Shown in pieces: positions 40,501 to 54,800 of a DNA stretch of 64,000 nucleotides. Location: positions 19,451,921 through 19,515,920 of the forward strand of contig NC_072462.1 in the NCBI RefSeq assembly GCF_027596085.1, in the 5' to 3' direction. The notes under the pieces were generated by a model. The model worked only from the letters and a program-made list of their open reading frames with translations, had not been told where the DNA came from and did not search any database. The DNA is from Anoplopoma fimbria. Its lineage: Eukaryota; Chordata; Actinopteri; Perciformes; Anoplopomatidae. How positions within the stretch are numbered: position 1 is the stretch's first letter; the number at the start of each line of letters is the position of its first letter. Made by a program: the position numbers and the translations under genes.

Positions 40501-41324
40501 TTATTTGTAAGTGACCTTTGAATTTCGCTCCATGATCATGATCATATTTTCAGCTTGCTGTTTTTGATTCTTGTTCTTGGTATTAAAAAATGCCCAACCC
40601 TCCAGCAGAAATCTTTCGGTGAGGGAATCGTATAGTCAGAAATTGAATCACCATAGAAAATCCAGTTACACTTTGCATGGGAAAAGTTCACTATACAGAC
40701 CAGATATTAGCTTCGGGTACAGCACATGATGTGAAACGCATTTCCGGCCCACTTGCGAGAACACAGGAAGGTTTGAGATGTTTGAAAACCAACTAACCCC
40801 TCTAAGTTGTGGCAGTAGGTTGCACAGTTAAACTACTGTGTCCTCTGCGCGTTATTGATCGCATGTATGAATGGTCTGTTCAACCGTAAATGCGTGCAAC
40901 AAGCACTTAGAAGTCTAGCTTTGTGAGTGACACAATCAACTGTGGCTTTCATATATTTTTTAATCGTTCCAGCACTTGTTGGTAGGAAAAACAGAAGCAG
41001 TGACTCATATTATTTTGCTTAAAAGTCTTTAATGATGTTAAACGTCTGATAAGCTGCAGGGTCAAATGGTTTGGCAGTGAGTCAGGCCACCAGCTGCTGG
41101 CAGCCATTGTGTTTGGGGCTGACTTTTGTCACAGTGATGGAGAAGGAAGATTTGAAATGAGAGCAAAACAATCCTCAGCTGGAAGCATGATATTGTGTCA
41201 GGGAAGCAGTGTGTGATTGTGTGTGTAAGAGATAGCAAAATGGTACGTGCAACTTGAGGGAGTCATGTGAATACTTGAAAATATTTGTATTTGTAAGTAT
41301 GTCAGTACGCTTGTAAGCTTGTTA

Positions 41325-41326
<2 letters not shown>

Positions 41327-41416
<90 letters not shown>
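41327..41416. repeat. (GT)n microsatellite, 90 nt
   Basis: An uninterrupted GT run. Confidence 0.98.
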
Positions 41417-41417
<1 letters not shown>

Positions 41418-41859
41418 GAAAGTGTTAAGAACTAAAAAAAATATATTTCTGAAGACCAAGATGTGATTTCCTTGTACATTTGTTTCAAACAGGATTTACA
41501 AAACATCATAACTCTTAGATGTGTTTATCGAGCTTAACATTGCATAAAGAAATCAGGCTTCTTCCATTTCTTTTCCTTTTTTCCATTTTAACATTGTGAG
41601 ACAACAGGTCATTTCCTCTTATCCCTTCCCATCCTTCCTTCTCTGCACTTTCCCTTCCCGTCACTCATCACTGGGATTGCTGATCTTGCAGATGTTCGCT
41701 GACTTTGTTTTTTAACAGAACAAAATATGTTTTACAAGCTGGTAAGGCTGAGAGGAAAATGAAAGTGATTTTAAGACGACGGTAGTGATTTGAGTCAATG
41801 GATTTTATATGACATGGCTCCAGGGACAGCAAGGTTGGCGTGTTGGTCTATTGGTTCCA

Positions 41860-42130
41860 CTCAGAAGGATCTGCAATAATTGTGGTGATCCCTCAACTTT
41901 TTATCTCACATCATTATCAGGTTAAAACAAACAAGTTTAGGACCAAAACTTGCAGAACTAATGACAATATCGTCAGCCTCAGCTGTTTGTGTTTAGTGCT
42001 AATAACCAAATATTAGAATGCTAACACAGATCTTAGTAAAACCATATACCTAGCCAAGATGAGATCCAAAACAAAACTTAATCTGAGGTAGGAGAGGATG
42101 AGGAGTTGGTCTGATGGACAGCTGTTTGCT
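41860..42130. repeat. Dispersed fish repeat, intergenic copy
   Basis: It shares phrases with the copies in antxr2 intron 8 and in two introns of the CSPG4-type gene: GTGATCCCTCAACTTTTTAT, ACTAATGACAATATC, CAGCCTCAGCTGTTTGTG and TTTAGTGCTAAT. Limits are approximate. Confidence 0.55.
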
Positions 42131-42360
42131 AAAGATACCTAGCTAAAGCACTACTTCTATTTGTCTTTTTCTTTTTTTCTTTGGCTAATAATTAAATTTT
42201 AACTACTTCTCGTCTTATGCTATATGTCCCGTCTGTGTGATTATTATCACCTCTTCTCTTCTTGCGTCTTATTATGTCTTCTCTTCTCTTTCAACAAGTG
42301 AGCTAAATAGAGAAGCTATGACTCAAAATGACTCATACCTCAATCACTTTCACACATGGG

Positions 42361-42380
42361 CACACACACACACACACACA

Positions 42381-42437
<57 letters not shown>

Positions 42438-42440
42438 ACA
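42361..42440. repeat. (CA)n microsatellite, interrupted
   Basis: A CA run with two small interruptions (CCC near 42,384 and CAG near 42,432). A second, longer CA tract follows at 42577. Confidence 0.95.
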
Positions 42441-42573
42441 AAGACTCTATGTGTCCCCAAGCAAAGGTAGCAGCTGGTCCCAGCATCGCGTTGCATGTTT
42501 TTAGGAGAGAAATATCAAATATCTAAAAGGCTCCCTGAAACATTTGAAGAAGTGCCTCTGGAGATGGTATACA

Positions 42574-42695
<122 letters not shown>

Positions 42696-44685
42696 GAGAT
42701 CAACACACTGACTGTGAATAGCATGGTGTGTGTTACAACTTGTTGCTAGGGATGGAGAGAGCACACTTGGCCTCCCTCACAAATACACAAACATGGACTC
42801 CCCTCACTAGACAGGATTAACTGTCCTGAGCCTTATTTGTTGACTTTTGTTAAAAATGTCATGATATTTAAGCAAAATGCTAAAAATGCCCAGAGCACAA
42901 GGAAAAAAAATGCAGCTTGTTAATTATCTGTGTTCTTTATGGTTTTATCGTCTATCTCTGGACCTTGACCCTCTAAACCTCTCTGACAGCCTCTTTCTGA
43001 ATATCATCTGCAGATCTTTCTCTCGCTCTGAGACTCTGGCCTTTCTCCACAGCTCGTTTCTGCCTTCCTCCTCTTTCTCTCTCTTATGCAACCAGCTCAT
43101 AAATAGAAGATGGATGTGTCACTCAATTACTGTATTTATACTGGAAGTGGACTACAGGCGGAGGCCAAGGTTTTATACCGGAGCCCACACACAGGGTTTT
43201 AAGCTTTCTTCCATTAACTTTATTTTTACTCCCATATCAAAAACACTGTGACTCATTCATATTTGGCTGCACAGGTGGATAATGTGCTGTCTTTTTTTAG
43301 TGCTTTTTTTGCAACCCAAAAATCAATAGATTTGTATCAAATTCCTTTGTGAAAACTGGAGCTGACACTTGTTTAAGCATGAACAAATGTTCAAACACAC
43401 CGAGGTGAGAAAGGAAGGAGGATTATGTTCATTACTTTTCTAGGAGGAAAGCAGGTTTTGCTTTCTGTTTTCTTCTCTTTTCGCTTCTTAACTATGTTCA
43501 GTTGTGCACACAGCAAATTGTTGGTGATATGTGTAAGAAGCAGTGACCTTTTAGGTTGGCCCATCCAGCTGTGTGGTGTGTTTTTGTTTTTTTAGCTGCT
43601 GCTGGGGTTAAATCGGTCCCAATCCACCATCTCTTCCTGGTCTACGCTGTTTGCCTTGTCCTCAGCCAGGTGGTTCCTGTTCTCTACCTTGCATTATACC
43701 AGTTTCATAGCTTTAGTTTGTGTTTTGTAGAGGGAGAAATTCAAAGGGCAACAAACGTCTCAAACAGCAAACAGTTTTATTCAATTGGATGAGAATGCTG
43801 AGCATCGCAAGTGTATTTGTGTATAGAAAAACATGTACACACAGCAAATAATCCTACAGGTGTAAATTTTATGATTAATTGATTGATTTCTCTTTAATTT
43901 GATGATTAAAATCTATTTTTAAAATATTGGATATTACATTTCTTACCCAATAGCACCAATTGCTAACAAAATATCTGCTGGAGTTTTTTAGGGACTTAGG
44001 CAAAACCACTTTACTGACAACCTTGTATGTATATGTGATTCATTTGTGAAATAAATTGCATTTAACATCAGAAATTCCCCTGTGAACAGCCCAGAAAAGA
44101 TAATTCCTGTGAAATGTAGAAATTAAAGCTCAACATAAACATTCAGTTGTCTGCTAGTTTAGCTTAAATATTTTATTTTTTAAAGCACTTAAAATACTTT
44201 TCCAGCCCAAAAGACAAGACGCTAATCCTCTCAGCGTGGGATCCAGGCTCATTAAAACACACCACCTCTCTCGTCATGAGGGGACCCGCCACCACTGAAC
44301 TGTGACCCATTTTTGGGTGTGACCCCTCCGTCTAAGAAACCAGGCTGCAGAGTCTATTATTCAACACCCTGGGAACTAAACCTAAACCCATCACTCCTCT
44401 CATGAGCGAGCCAAGCAGAGTTTGAATCAGCAGCTGAATAAAAGCCCTTATGTGTGTTCTTTCAACATTTTAATGGACCAAACTCTCTCAAGCTGCAGCC
44501 TCACGGCCCATTTCAATGTGTGTGTGTATTTGTGTGTGTAGAGGTAGTAGGTTAAAGGGTGGGAGGGGTTCAGGATACGGACTAGGGAGTGTGTCCTGCA
44601 TTTTAGCAATCACACCCAAACTTCCACTTTACCTCGATCGGCCACAGGGCATTTCCCTCTTTTAACCTCTTGTTCCCTTTTACTT

Positions 44686-44687
<2 letters not shown>

Positions 44688-44738
<51 letters not shown>

Positions 44739-44745
44739 TTCTCTC
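44688..44745. repeat. (CT)n microsatellite
   Basis: A pure CT run to about 44,730, then degenerate CTTT/CTCT. It produces an Arg-Glu repeat frame on the minus strand, which is not a gene. Confidence 0.95.
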
Positions 44746-45869
44746 GTTTATGTTTTAGCAAACCTTGCACAGTCCCACTCTTCGCATCAATGTTTTCTTT
44801 CTTTCTTTGTATCTCCCTTATTTTCTCCTGTATTGGAAAATACAGTTTGTAAAATGGAAAGTTCCGGTTCTTTATACGATTGGCTGAGCCACATCCGAAC
44901 ACCTTAAAATAACACACAGTTCTGACAGTATTGCAATAGCATAACTGCAGCATTTGTTTTTTGGCGAGATTACAAATGTCGGATTGAATGTTTAATTGTG
45001 GCATATTTTGGTTTACTGGGTGGGCTAAATGTGGACAAGTGGTTGGAAGAGATGGTCAGGATAGAGGAGGAAGATAAAAATAAAAATAAACACTGGAAAA
45101 GTCAATAAACAAAGCCTGAACTGTTAAACCAACTATGTTATCCTTTCTTCAGACCTGATCATCAGCCTGGATGAGAACAGTCAAGAGTCATTCAATAAAT
45201 GCACCAAGAAAACACAAAGATGCCTGCGCAAGAAGCCTACAGCGATTTATGTAAAAGCAGCCAGGGAACCTTTTTTATGTTGCTTTGATGGAGAAATACC
45301 TTTTATTTCAATCCAAAGCGGACAAACTACCACGACGCAATGTTTTTATTTATAGCCTTTTAATGCTCACTTTCTCTCGCTATGTTGTCAATTGCTAGCA
45401 ATATATTTTTTGTTAAAGTGTAGCTTGGTTACACGGCAACTAATGGGCTGCACTGCAACAAAAATGATATTGCTGGCAAGTGACAACAGCTAGAGGAAAC
45501 TGATAGTAGCTATGTTGTCAAGCATGAAAAACCCCCTTTAGCTATTTTAATGTCACTGTAAATCACAGCTTCTGTTGTCTTATTGTTGAATAATAATACC
45601 ACTACTACTCTCCTTCGCATGCTTTAAATCTCTTGGCAAATGGCATATAACTCCAAAGTCTGTGCACTGCAGAGGGTTTACTCTTTGTTTATATGTCCTG
45701 ATAGGCTGGCGATTCAGAGTGAACGTGATGTTGCCTTGTACATTGGGGGTGTGGAGTACAATGCAACATTACAGATTTCTATTCATTATGAACATATCTA
45801 TTGTTGCGGAGAGCGTGGGTACACCCGGTGTGTAGGATGTCACAGGGCTATGTCAGATTATTTGATCGT

Positions 45870-45935
45870 TTATTATTTATTGATTGATCCAGAGGGAAAT
45901 TGCAATCAATATTCTTCTGAAAAAAGCTAAAGAAC
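45870..45935. repeat. Possible retroelement 3' tail fragment
   Basis: The wording TTTATTGATTGATCCAGAGG followed by GAAATTGCAATC resembles the tail of a fish retroelement. No body is attached and the family is not assigned. Confidence 0.3.
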
Positions 45936-46858
45936 TGCTGTGGCAGAGGACCAACATTATAATAAAGTGATGAACTACATTAAAGCTTAAATCTATGAAC
46001 TAAAAGTGGACCTAGTGTTATGTTACACTTTGAGTAGTATACTCAACTCATTTTAGAGGAACGATGATTACAGAGGCTGACAGTTCCCTCGTTATGGCCT
46101 AATCAGGAGGATTATCTATATATTTGCTTTGAGTCTCTTGTCTCTCATAATGGTTTGGTCGTGATCAATCTTTCTGATTATAAAAAAGTTATTTATAATT
46201 TTGGAGCAGAGAACTTGTTATTCAGTTGCGGCCAGGATGCCACAGTAGCCCTTTGACGTACAAAACTATTAGCAACAGACATCCCAAGAACGCTTGTATT
46301 CGCAACATCCCATGTTAAAAATAAATCATCGAGGAAAATGACAAATAACTGAATAATTGTCCTCGTTCAGTGCTGTTCATTTTGGTGTTAACCTTTGACA
46401 GCAGCTGATGCTGAATTCCTCTCATCATAAGACAGAGTAAGACAGATTGCGATGGGTGCTCAATCAGAATATACTACCATTCTTAATTTTTCTAAATGAG
46501 TCTCATCTTTGTCTTCAATAGTCTAACTATAAGGGTGATTCATCATCAGTCTCTCATGAAATGAAATACACAAACAATCTCCTGCACTTTCTATAAAGCC
46601 CCTTCGAACATTATTTTCTTTTTTCATTTTTTCTCTTCCTCTCTGACTTTGTTTGTGTTGTGACACCTCCCCCTTGTGTTCATTTTCGATACTAAGCAGC
46701 ACATCAGCCAAGGGGAGGATCCAAGGGTGGAGCTCCACCTCGCTGTGATTTGCCAGCAGGCACAGGTAAGACTGTAAGCCAAAGCCAGCAAATCAAGAAG
46801 AGGCTGTGTAGAAGCTGCCAGTGGTTGAAATGAGGGCCAGTGCTGTGCAGTAACAACA

Positions 46859-46900
46859 ATGGACGGCAAAATCAAGCAGCCAGATGTTGCTCTTAACTAA
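46859..46900 (+). other. Candidate upstream ORF of the CSPG4-type gene
   Basis: ATG at 46859 with A at -3 and G at +4 opens a 13-codon frame (MDGKIKQPDVALN) that stops at 46898-46900, 32 nt before the main start codon. It matters only if the 5' UTR includes it, which is not known. Confidence 0.35.
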
Positions 46901-46932
46901 ATGCAAGTTAGATTTTAAAGGCCTAACTAACA

Positions 46933-48784
46933 ATGGGGAGGCTTGTTGCTGATCTGTTTCTGCTCCTGCTGATTTCTGCAGGACACGTTCATGGAGGTAA
47001 GGCACTGCAGACATATTCAGCTTTTCTCTTGACTGAGATGCAAAAGTTAACTGAGAACAATTATTATTCAACAGGTGAATTATGGGTAACATTGATATAA
47101 TATAACTGAAAGTGTTGTGAAAATGTTTCCATTCTAGAAGCATGCAAACTGCATGCAACTATAGTTTTTAATGGTTCTTAGTGCATATTTATTAAAGTCA
47201 ACTTTTAGCATTCCTTCGGTCCTGAAGTGGATTCCAATCCACCTTGGATGAATTGGCACTGGAAATGATGGGAATAATGTTGCAAATGGAGTTTACAGCA
47301 ATTGATTGAGTTAAAATGTGTCTGTAACAGTTGGCAGCTTAATGTTTAATCCAGTCTAATAAGTCTAATACATATGGCAATATGCTGCTGAATAATGATA
47401 ATATAAAGACAGGGGCACAGGTACCTGATCTAATGTCACGCTGCTCAACCACCTGGTTTATAAGATAGTTTTCCACTAGTGGTATAACTTGCTTAAAACA
47501 AGTGCAACAAAACAGTGTCATCGTTCACAAGTTTCTTCCTGTATTCCCTTAAAATGCATTTTATTGCTAATGGGAAAAAAAATGTGCATCTAAACTACGT
47601 TTCTAAGAGTTCAATTAGTGTTTCAATTAGTTTTGACAAGCCATCTCAGAGCTGGAACAGCACTGTGAGTGGACAACTTCCTAGTCAACACTTCTGATAA
47701 CATTTTAATAATTTTCCTTAAAATGTCGACCCTTCCCCAACACAAGTGGCTGCATATGCAGGGGTAACATTTCATGGCCGCAATCTTACACTTCTCTGTC
47801 CATTCACCTGCTCATGACAGAGCATTAAGGACCTGCGCTCACATTGGAGGTGTGTCCGTCACTGTAGGAAGATTACTAATAATCCAATGTTCACTGGTAT
47901 CATAGAGGCAGATTAGAGATAAATGGACAGGCATGGGTTATACTGACAGCAGGCTTATGGGCTTTATGCAGAGCGGCATGCTGGGCCGGACTGCTGACTG
48001 AGTGCTTCTCACTGGCATCAGTCTGGTACCAAATTTTTTACATTTATTTTGCAAGCAGTGCATTTCCAAATCAGAAGGGATTTAAAAGAAATAAAATAAT
48101 AAGCCATTATGATAAACGATACCAATGCATTTAATGAATGACAGCGTGGAGCGCAGAAGAACGGATGTAAAAGATGATCATTTCCTCCGGTTTTTTATAT
48201 CCATTTAAAAAAAAGTATTTGTACTCCAAAAAGAAAATCAATTATTCAATGTAAACCACAATTACATTTCCTAATTTAAGCCAAAAAGTTTACAAAAATT
48301 TGTTTCAGTCAACAAAATCTGTAATTTAACAAATGAATAAGCAGTGTTAGCCAACTTGGCAGATGCTTTAAACACATGCATGCAAGAAAACCAATATTAA
48401 GAGACTGAACACTGTTAAATGTTAAATGGTTGTAATTCCCCTACAGGTAAAAGTCTATCATCTGTTGCTGTCTTTTTGTGAGTTTTGTTTGTGTGTGATG
48501 TGGTAAAGTAAATTATTGGCTGCAATGTAATTTCACTGTAGTGTTGTTGAGCTGCACACAGCAGCTTTTGAGAGTAATTTGTTCATAAAATGTTGCGGTT
48601 TCGGTTTTTCTCCCCCTCTGGCCAATTAACTCTTTTATCTGAGTCTGAATCTCTGTGTTTCATTTGAATCATTGAAATACTTCTTTCATTTCTTTCGTAT
48701 CCGGTGTTCAGTCTCACAACCATTCCATACTGCTGTACTGTTTGAAGAGCTTTATCGAGTTTTAAGAGTGTCAGCCACCCCCAA

Positions 48785-48865
<81 letters not shown>

Positions 48866-51800
48866 CTCTCTCTTTCTCTCTTTCTCTGACAGTCATTTTA
48901 ACAAAGTGTTCCAATAGCTGCAACAGCTGCTTTATTGGTCAAATTGATTGAAATGAAGACTGCTTTATATTTTTTTCATTCACAGATGTGAGTCCCGGGT
49001 ACACTGGCTTCACTATTAAGTACAAGTCCAGTGTAATTACATATAGACACAATTATAAAACCCTAGAATGGAAAAGTGTTGTATCTTATTTTTACTGGGG
49101 CTTCAGACTCTATGGACAATGGATAGACAGTTGGTTGGTTGGTTGGTTGGTTGGTTGGTTGGTTGGTTGGTTGGTTGGTCCACGACTTTGTTATCTCAAC
49201 CACTATTAGATAGATTGCATACAAATTTGTGCAAACACTCACGGCTCCCAGATAATGTATCATGATGATTTTGGAGACCCCCTTACTTTTCCTCAATCAC
49301 CACCATGAGGTGGACCTTTGTGTTGTTTTCACTACAGGCATCCCTTAAGATACCACTAGTGACATTCCCATCAGCCTCAGCTGTTTTTGTTTTTTTTAAG
49401 ATGGCGACCATGATATACATTATACCTGATAAACTTCAGTAGTAGGCATTGTAATTGTGAGCATGTTAGCATACTGATATTTGCATTGCACTCATCTGGC
49501 ATGGCCATAGACTTTTGGCTAAATGTTACAAATTCAAACTAGCTGATATCTGGCATGAGGATGCAATATTAGTGGAATATCAATAGTCATTACATATTTT
49601 TAATTACATTTGGATCATGGGTTACCAATCTGAGTTAGCTACATGCTGTGACAGACATGTGTGCTGTGTGATTGTGCTTTCAGAGCAGCTCTGTCTGACA
49701 AATGTGTCCTAAATGTCCAATCTGCGTCATCTGGGTCAACAGGGAAACCTAATTTCGGAATGACCCACTCCAGAATGCATTAGTTGTCATTAATTGATTT
49801 AAATTGCAGGTATAAAGTGCAGAGTAGACACCACATTGGAAAGCTGGTCAATACAGATTAATGGAATAGCCTTTGCTGGGATAATGCCTTTGGTCCCCAA
49901 ATGTTCATTTCATTATTTGGGGGTTTTAATATACAGATATAAATGATAATGTGATTGAATAAAAAATAATAGAGTATAATAGATGCCATTATAGAATACT
50001 AAAAATTGTTATCTGTGTAAAAACTAGAAGTTCAGCAAATTGTTACCTTGATGGAAAACTACTATGGCAACAGCCAAAACCTCATCTTCTTACCTGTCTT
50101 CTTGTTCATTGTTGTAGTGTCATTCTACGGAGATGGCTACATCCACCTGCGGACAGTGGAGGCGTCCATTCAGACTTTGCTCCATGTGCGTTTTCGAACC
50201 TCGAGTCAGGCAGGCATCCTGTTTTTGGCAGCTGGACGCAGAGACTTCTTGGTGCTGGAGCTCATCTCTGGGCGCCTGCAGGTAGGCTAGAGCACATATT
50301 AGGATAGTAGCACACCTGTCTAAAGCAACTGACAGGGATCTTATTGGTGTTTATTGTTCCTTTAAAGAACAAAAATGGGTTGACAGTTTTTTTGTGTTAG
50401 GGGAAAACCATTAGGATATTAGTAATATAAATACAAATCAGTTCAAATAAAAGCTGTTCAGTGGCTCTCACTTTAAGATACCTCAAACCTTTAAAACAAG
50501 AGAGAAAATATGTGTCCCTTGGGCCATTCTAGCTAATAAATTGCCATTAACTATCCTCAAGAGAGACAGAGAGAAGTCTGAACAAACACAGCTCGGTGTC
50601 GGATTGCTGGCAGAGAGAAACAAATATCCCCCCGGCACTTTCAGAACAAGTTCCTTCATGAACAACTTTAAGAGAGAAGACCAAAATATTTGAATGAAAA
50701 CTCAAAGTACATTGCAAGGGAGCCACCAAAGAGTTTGGTTGCTATTGTGTTAAATAATCGTCCACCACAGTAAACAAGTCACTTGATTCTGTTTTGAATT
50801 GTGCACATTCAAGATCTTATCACCATGTTGTGCTTTTATAAGTCTTGCTCTTTCCTACTAATTCAATTTTGGCAAAGAAAAAAAAAAGAAAGACATTGAA
50901 TTTAATTTGTCTTGGTTATCACCTTTTATTTCTCCTTTCCTCACCCTTTTCTCTACTCCCCCCCCCATCCCTCAGGTCCGTCTGGACCTTGGCTCAGGTG
51001 AGCGCTCACTACGCTCAGAAAAGGGCATTCATCTTAACGACCTGGCGTGGCACTCCATGGAGCTGACCCATGACCACCATAATGTCAACATGACCGTGGA
51101 CCGAAACTCTCACACCAGCCTCCGTATGCCAGGACCAGATCTGGAGCTCAGTGTTGAGGACGGGCTTTTTGTTGGCGGGACAGCCGGACTGAACCACCCA
51201 TTCCTTCTCAACATCTCCGCTGGGTTTCGAGGCTGTGTAGATGAAGTTGTGTTCAATGAACATAACCTGTTGTCCAGCCTAAGGCCTTATTCTGGGTACA
51301 AGAGTGTCCACGAGGTATCTCTGGGCTGTAGTCCGCAGTTTTCTGCAACGGAAGAAGATTCTGTCAGCTTTTTCAGCTCTAAAGCTTTCATCACTCTCCC
51401 GCCCTGGGAGGGGCCCCAGGAGGGGGTGTTTGAATGTGAATTGTTTCCCCCTGCAAGAGGAGAAGATGGCATGGTTCTGTATAGCTCTGGGAACCAGGGA
51501 GGGTTTGTTGCCATAGAGATCAGAGATGGTAACATGGTGGCCACGGTAGGAAATGGAGAGGGGAGTAAGACTGAGCTGCGTTCTCTAACGTATGTTCACA
51601 GCAACCACACATGGTACCCCATCCAGCTGCACCTGCTGCCTAACAGCATCCAACTGAAGGTGGGTGAGGAGTTGGTTAAGGCCACCCTAAGTCTGGAGCT
51701 CCAGGTCATCCAGCTTCAAGGGCCTCTCTTCCTGGGAGGGCTGAACAAAGAAGCCCGGGGAGAGGCAAGGCAAGCTGGGTTGTTGTCCACTGTGCCTGGG

Positions 51801-54800
51801 GGTAAACCTGCTGTGCAAGGAGGCTCCTTTAAAGGCTGCCTCCGGGAAATTAGGGTGAACACTCAAAGAACAGGCCTACCTCATGCTGCCATCACCAAGG
51901 ACATCACTGTAGGCTGTAAGACCAGGCAGGTTCCAAATGCGTTGACCACCACTAGCCCAACAGATCATCCCGAGTTTGATGTTACAACCACACAACCAAT
52001 TACCAACAATAAGAAGAACACTAACTTTCTGTTGTTGAGTAAGCTAGAAGTTCTGGAGGGAGGCCGGGCGCCACTGGAGCCCAAACATATAAGGGTAGGA
52101 CTGGTTGACTTCTGCTGATCTGTATTTTAGTTGTCACTAGAAAGTTTTTTGACAGGTTTCTTATACATCATTGTCACTAAAAATAACATGGAGTAATGTT
52201 GTTTTCACATAACAGCATCAAGTCAGTTCCTTTTTGCATTGCCTTTTAGGTGAATCTGGATTTTCGGAAGTTGGGCTTTCATCAGTCCCAACTGATGTTC
52301 CGCATTGAGGGGCAGCCTGTTCACGGCCAGCTCCGGCTGGACCTCACTCCTGACCCTGATGGGATCCTGGGCGAGCGGCAGGAGAGGACTATAACAACAG
52401 GAGCAGGAGAGGTCGACCGCACTTTCAGTATGCTGGACTTGTGGCAGGGCCGTGTGATATACGTCCACAGTGGTTCAGAGGACCAGCATGACTTCTTCAT
52501 GTTTTCAGTATTCACCAGAAATAAGAAGGCACCTCCTGTATTTCTGAAGGGTAACCGCCTGCATCAGTTCGATATCAGCATCAGTCCTGTTAATGATGCA
52601 CCTGTGCTCAGCCTGCCGGAGGGAAACCTTTTCACACTGTTGGAGAAGTCCAAACGACAGGTAGGTACAGCAGAACATTCGGATGCTTAGTGTGAGTGTG
52701 TTCAGTGTAGCGTGGTTGCTTGTAGCAGATGTAATGAATAATAATGAATTAAGAGCCACGAGGGAGGGATCTGGCGTGCCGTATTCAAAGTTATCAATCA
52801 TATTTGCGTTATTTTAGAAACCATGTGAAGGAAGGCTGCAGGCGAACTGAGTGGGTAAGGTTCAGAGATCACCTTCAGCATGGCAGTCTAGAGTCGTAGT
52901 GTGGTGTAGAAGAAGAAAAGACGACTGACTTCTTGCTTTATCTTCTTGAGAAAGGGGGTGCAGTGTATGGTGGGAACAGAAAACCACTCCCATTCTAACT
53001 GTCTTGATTATTTGACTCATCCTTATTTTACTGAATTATTATTCGTTACTTAAGCAGTCTATTTGATTTATTTCGTATTTGCAAGCTGAGCTATCTCAGC
53101 TGCAGAACAATACCAAATAGTTTGATATAAATCACTCAATAAATAATAATCAATTAAAGATTGAATGAATGAAACAATTACACAACATAGGTACACTTTG
53201 TTATCATGACACAGACAGACCTATGTAGATATACATGTGTACCTATAGTCATAATAAATTAATGAATATTATTCAATTTAACATTTCAGCAGCACAAATC
53301 AGTTTCCTGGGTGAGAGTTTTGTATGACTACAGAACAAGATCAGAACAAGTGCAAACAAAACAGTTCAGAGTCAATTTGTAAATGGTTTACAAATTAAGT
53401 AAATTTGATACGCTGAGGTAGATAAACAATATATATGAAATACAAGGATTGAACCTGGGAACATAACATATGGTGGAATATTGTCACCTGTCCTTTTCAA
53501 TCTGTATATGGATGATCTTTCTAAAAAGTTAAAAGAGTGTAAGACAGGATGTATGATAGGGGAAAGTCTTATTAACCATCTGTTGTATGCTGATTACTTA
53601 GTGGTCCTGTCTCCTTTAGCGCCGGTTTACAGCAACTGCTAAGAGTCTGCTCATGTTATGGTCTCAAGAATGACATTTTATTCAACTCTAAAAAGAGCGT
53701 TATTATAATCGCTAAAACCAAGGAGGATCAGAAGTTACGTTTTCCATCGTTTTTTCTGGCCGGCCAAGAGCTAAATGTGGTACATAAAGTAAGATATTTG
53801 GGTCACATCATCAGGGATGACCTAATTGATAATGATGATGTGCAGCGCCAGTGTTGCAAATTGTATGCACAGGCCAATATGCTGGCACGTAAATTTCACA
53901 TGTGCACTGATAATGTTAAAATAGCTCTCTTTAAAGCCTACTGTACTCTACACTTTATACAGCCCACTTGTGGTGCAGTTACAGTAAGGCAAAAATGAAA
54001 AAGCTTCAGGTGGCTTTTAATGATGCTTTTGGAATCTTGCTCAAGCTCCCAAGATGGACAAGTGCTAGTCAAATGTTTGTGACTAGAAAGGTAACCACTT
54101 TTTACGCTGTTTTGAGGAATTTGATTTACAAATTTATATGTCGAATGATTGACTCAAAAAACTCAATCATAAATGTATTAACTGAGCCAACACAAAGTGA
54201 CACAAGGTATTCCTCTTGTTTGCGGAAACATTGGTACTAATGTCTCTATGTCTTTTAACCATTGGTGACTTTTGTACTGCAATGACTATACCTGTCTTCG
54301 TGTTCTCATATTGTATTGTATTTATTTGTTGTTGTTTTATCTGTTTTGTATGGACCCATGTGTCTGAAATAAAAGTTGAATATATGCACATATGAAAATA
54401 CTTATGAGGCAGGATCTTACCAAATGATTAAATGAATGGCCTTTTTATTAGTTTGAGTATATATGAGTAATAATATGCGCTATATCAAAAATAATTGACC
54501 AAAATAGAAACAAATTTACTCACAGATGAGGATTATATCAACAGGATTCATGAAATAGAGAGAGGTCAACAGGAGGTCCAAAATCCACACGTGAGGGAAC
54601 TCTTCCTATTACTTACTAAGGTACATGTTGCATCAAAACTCAGTTTCTTTAAGTCGTTTAAGCACAATTGGATGTGTCTCTGTGCCTTTCTGCTACTTAG
54701 GAATGTAGACAATTGTAAAAAAAAAAAGGTGGGGTATTAAACCTTGTAAACTCAGCCTCTCCAAAGGTCTTATAGTTCACAAATTGGTTTGAGTGTCAAG

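Noticed and set aside
44603..45004. Minus-strand frame of 133 residues with an Arg-Glu repeat
   Set aside because: The charged repeat is the CT microsatellite read in reverse; the flanks have no recognisable homology.
49131..49179. CRISPR-like regular repeat
   Set aside because: It is a pure TTGG tetranucleotide run without spacers, in the intron of a vertebrate gene.
50907..50975. Extra N-terminal residues in front of the large laminin-G exon
   Set aside because: The ATG at 50907 lies in intron sequence. The pyrimidine tract and CAG acceptor at 50973-50975 place the exon start at 50976, in frame with exon 2.
53777..54240. Two small genes in intron 4 of the CSPG4-type gene
   Set aside because: They are consecutive pieces of one broken LINE reverse transcriptase.
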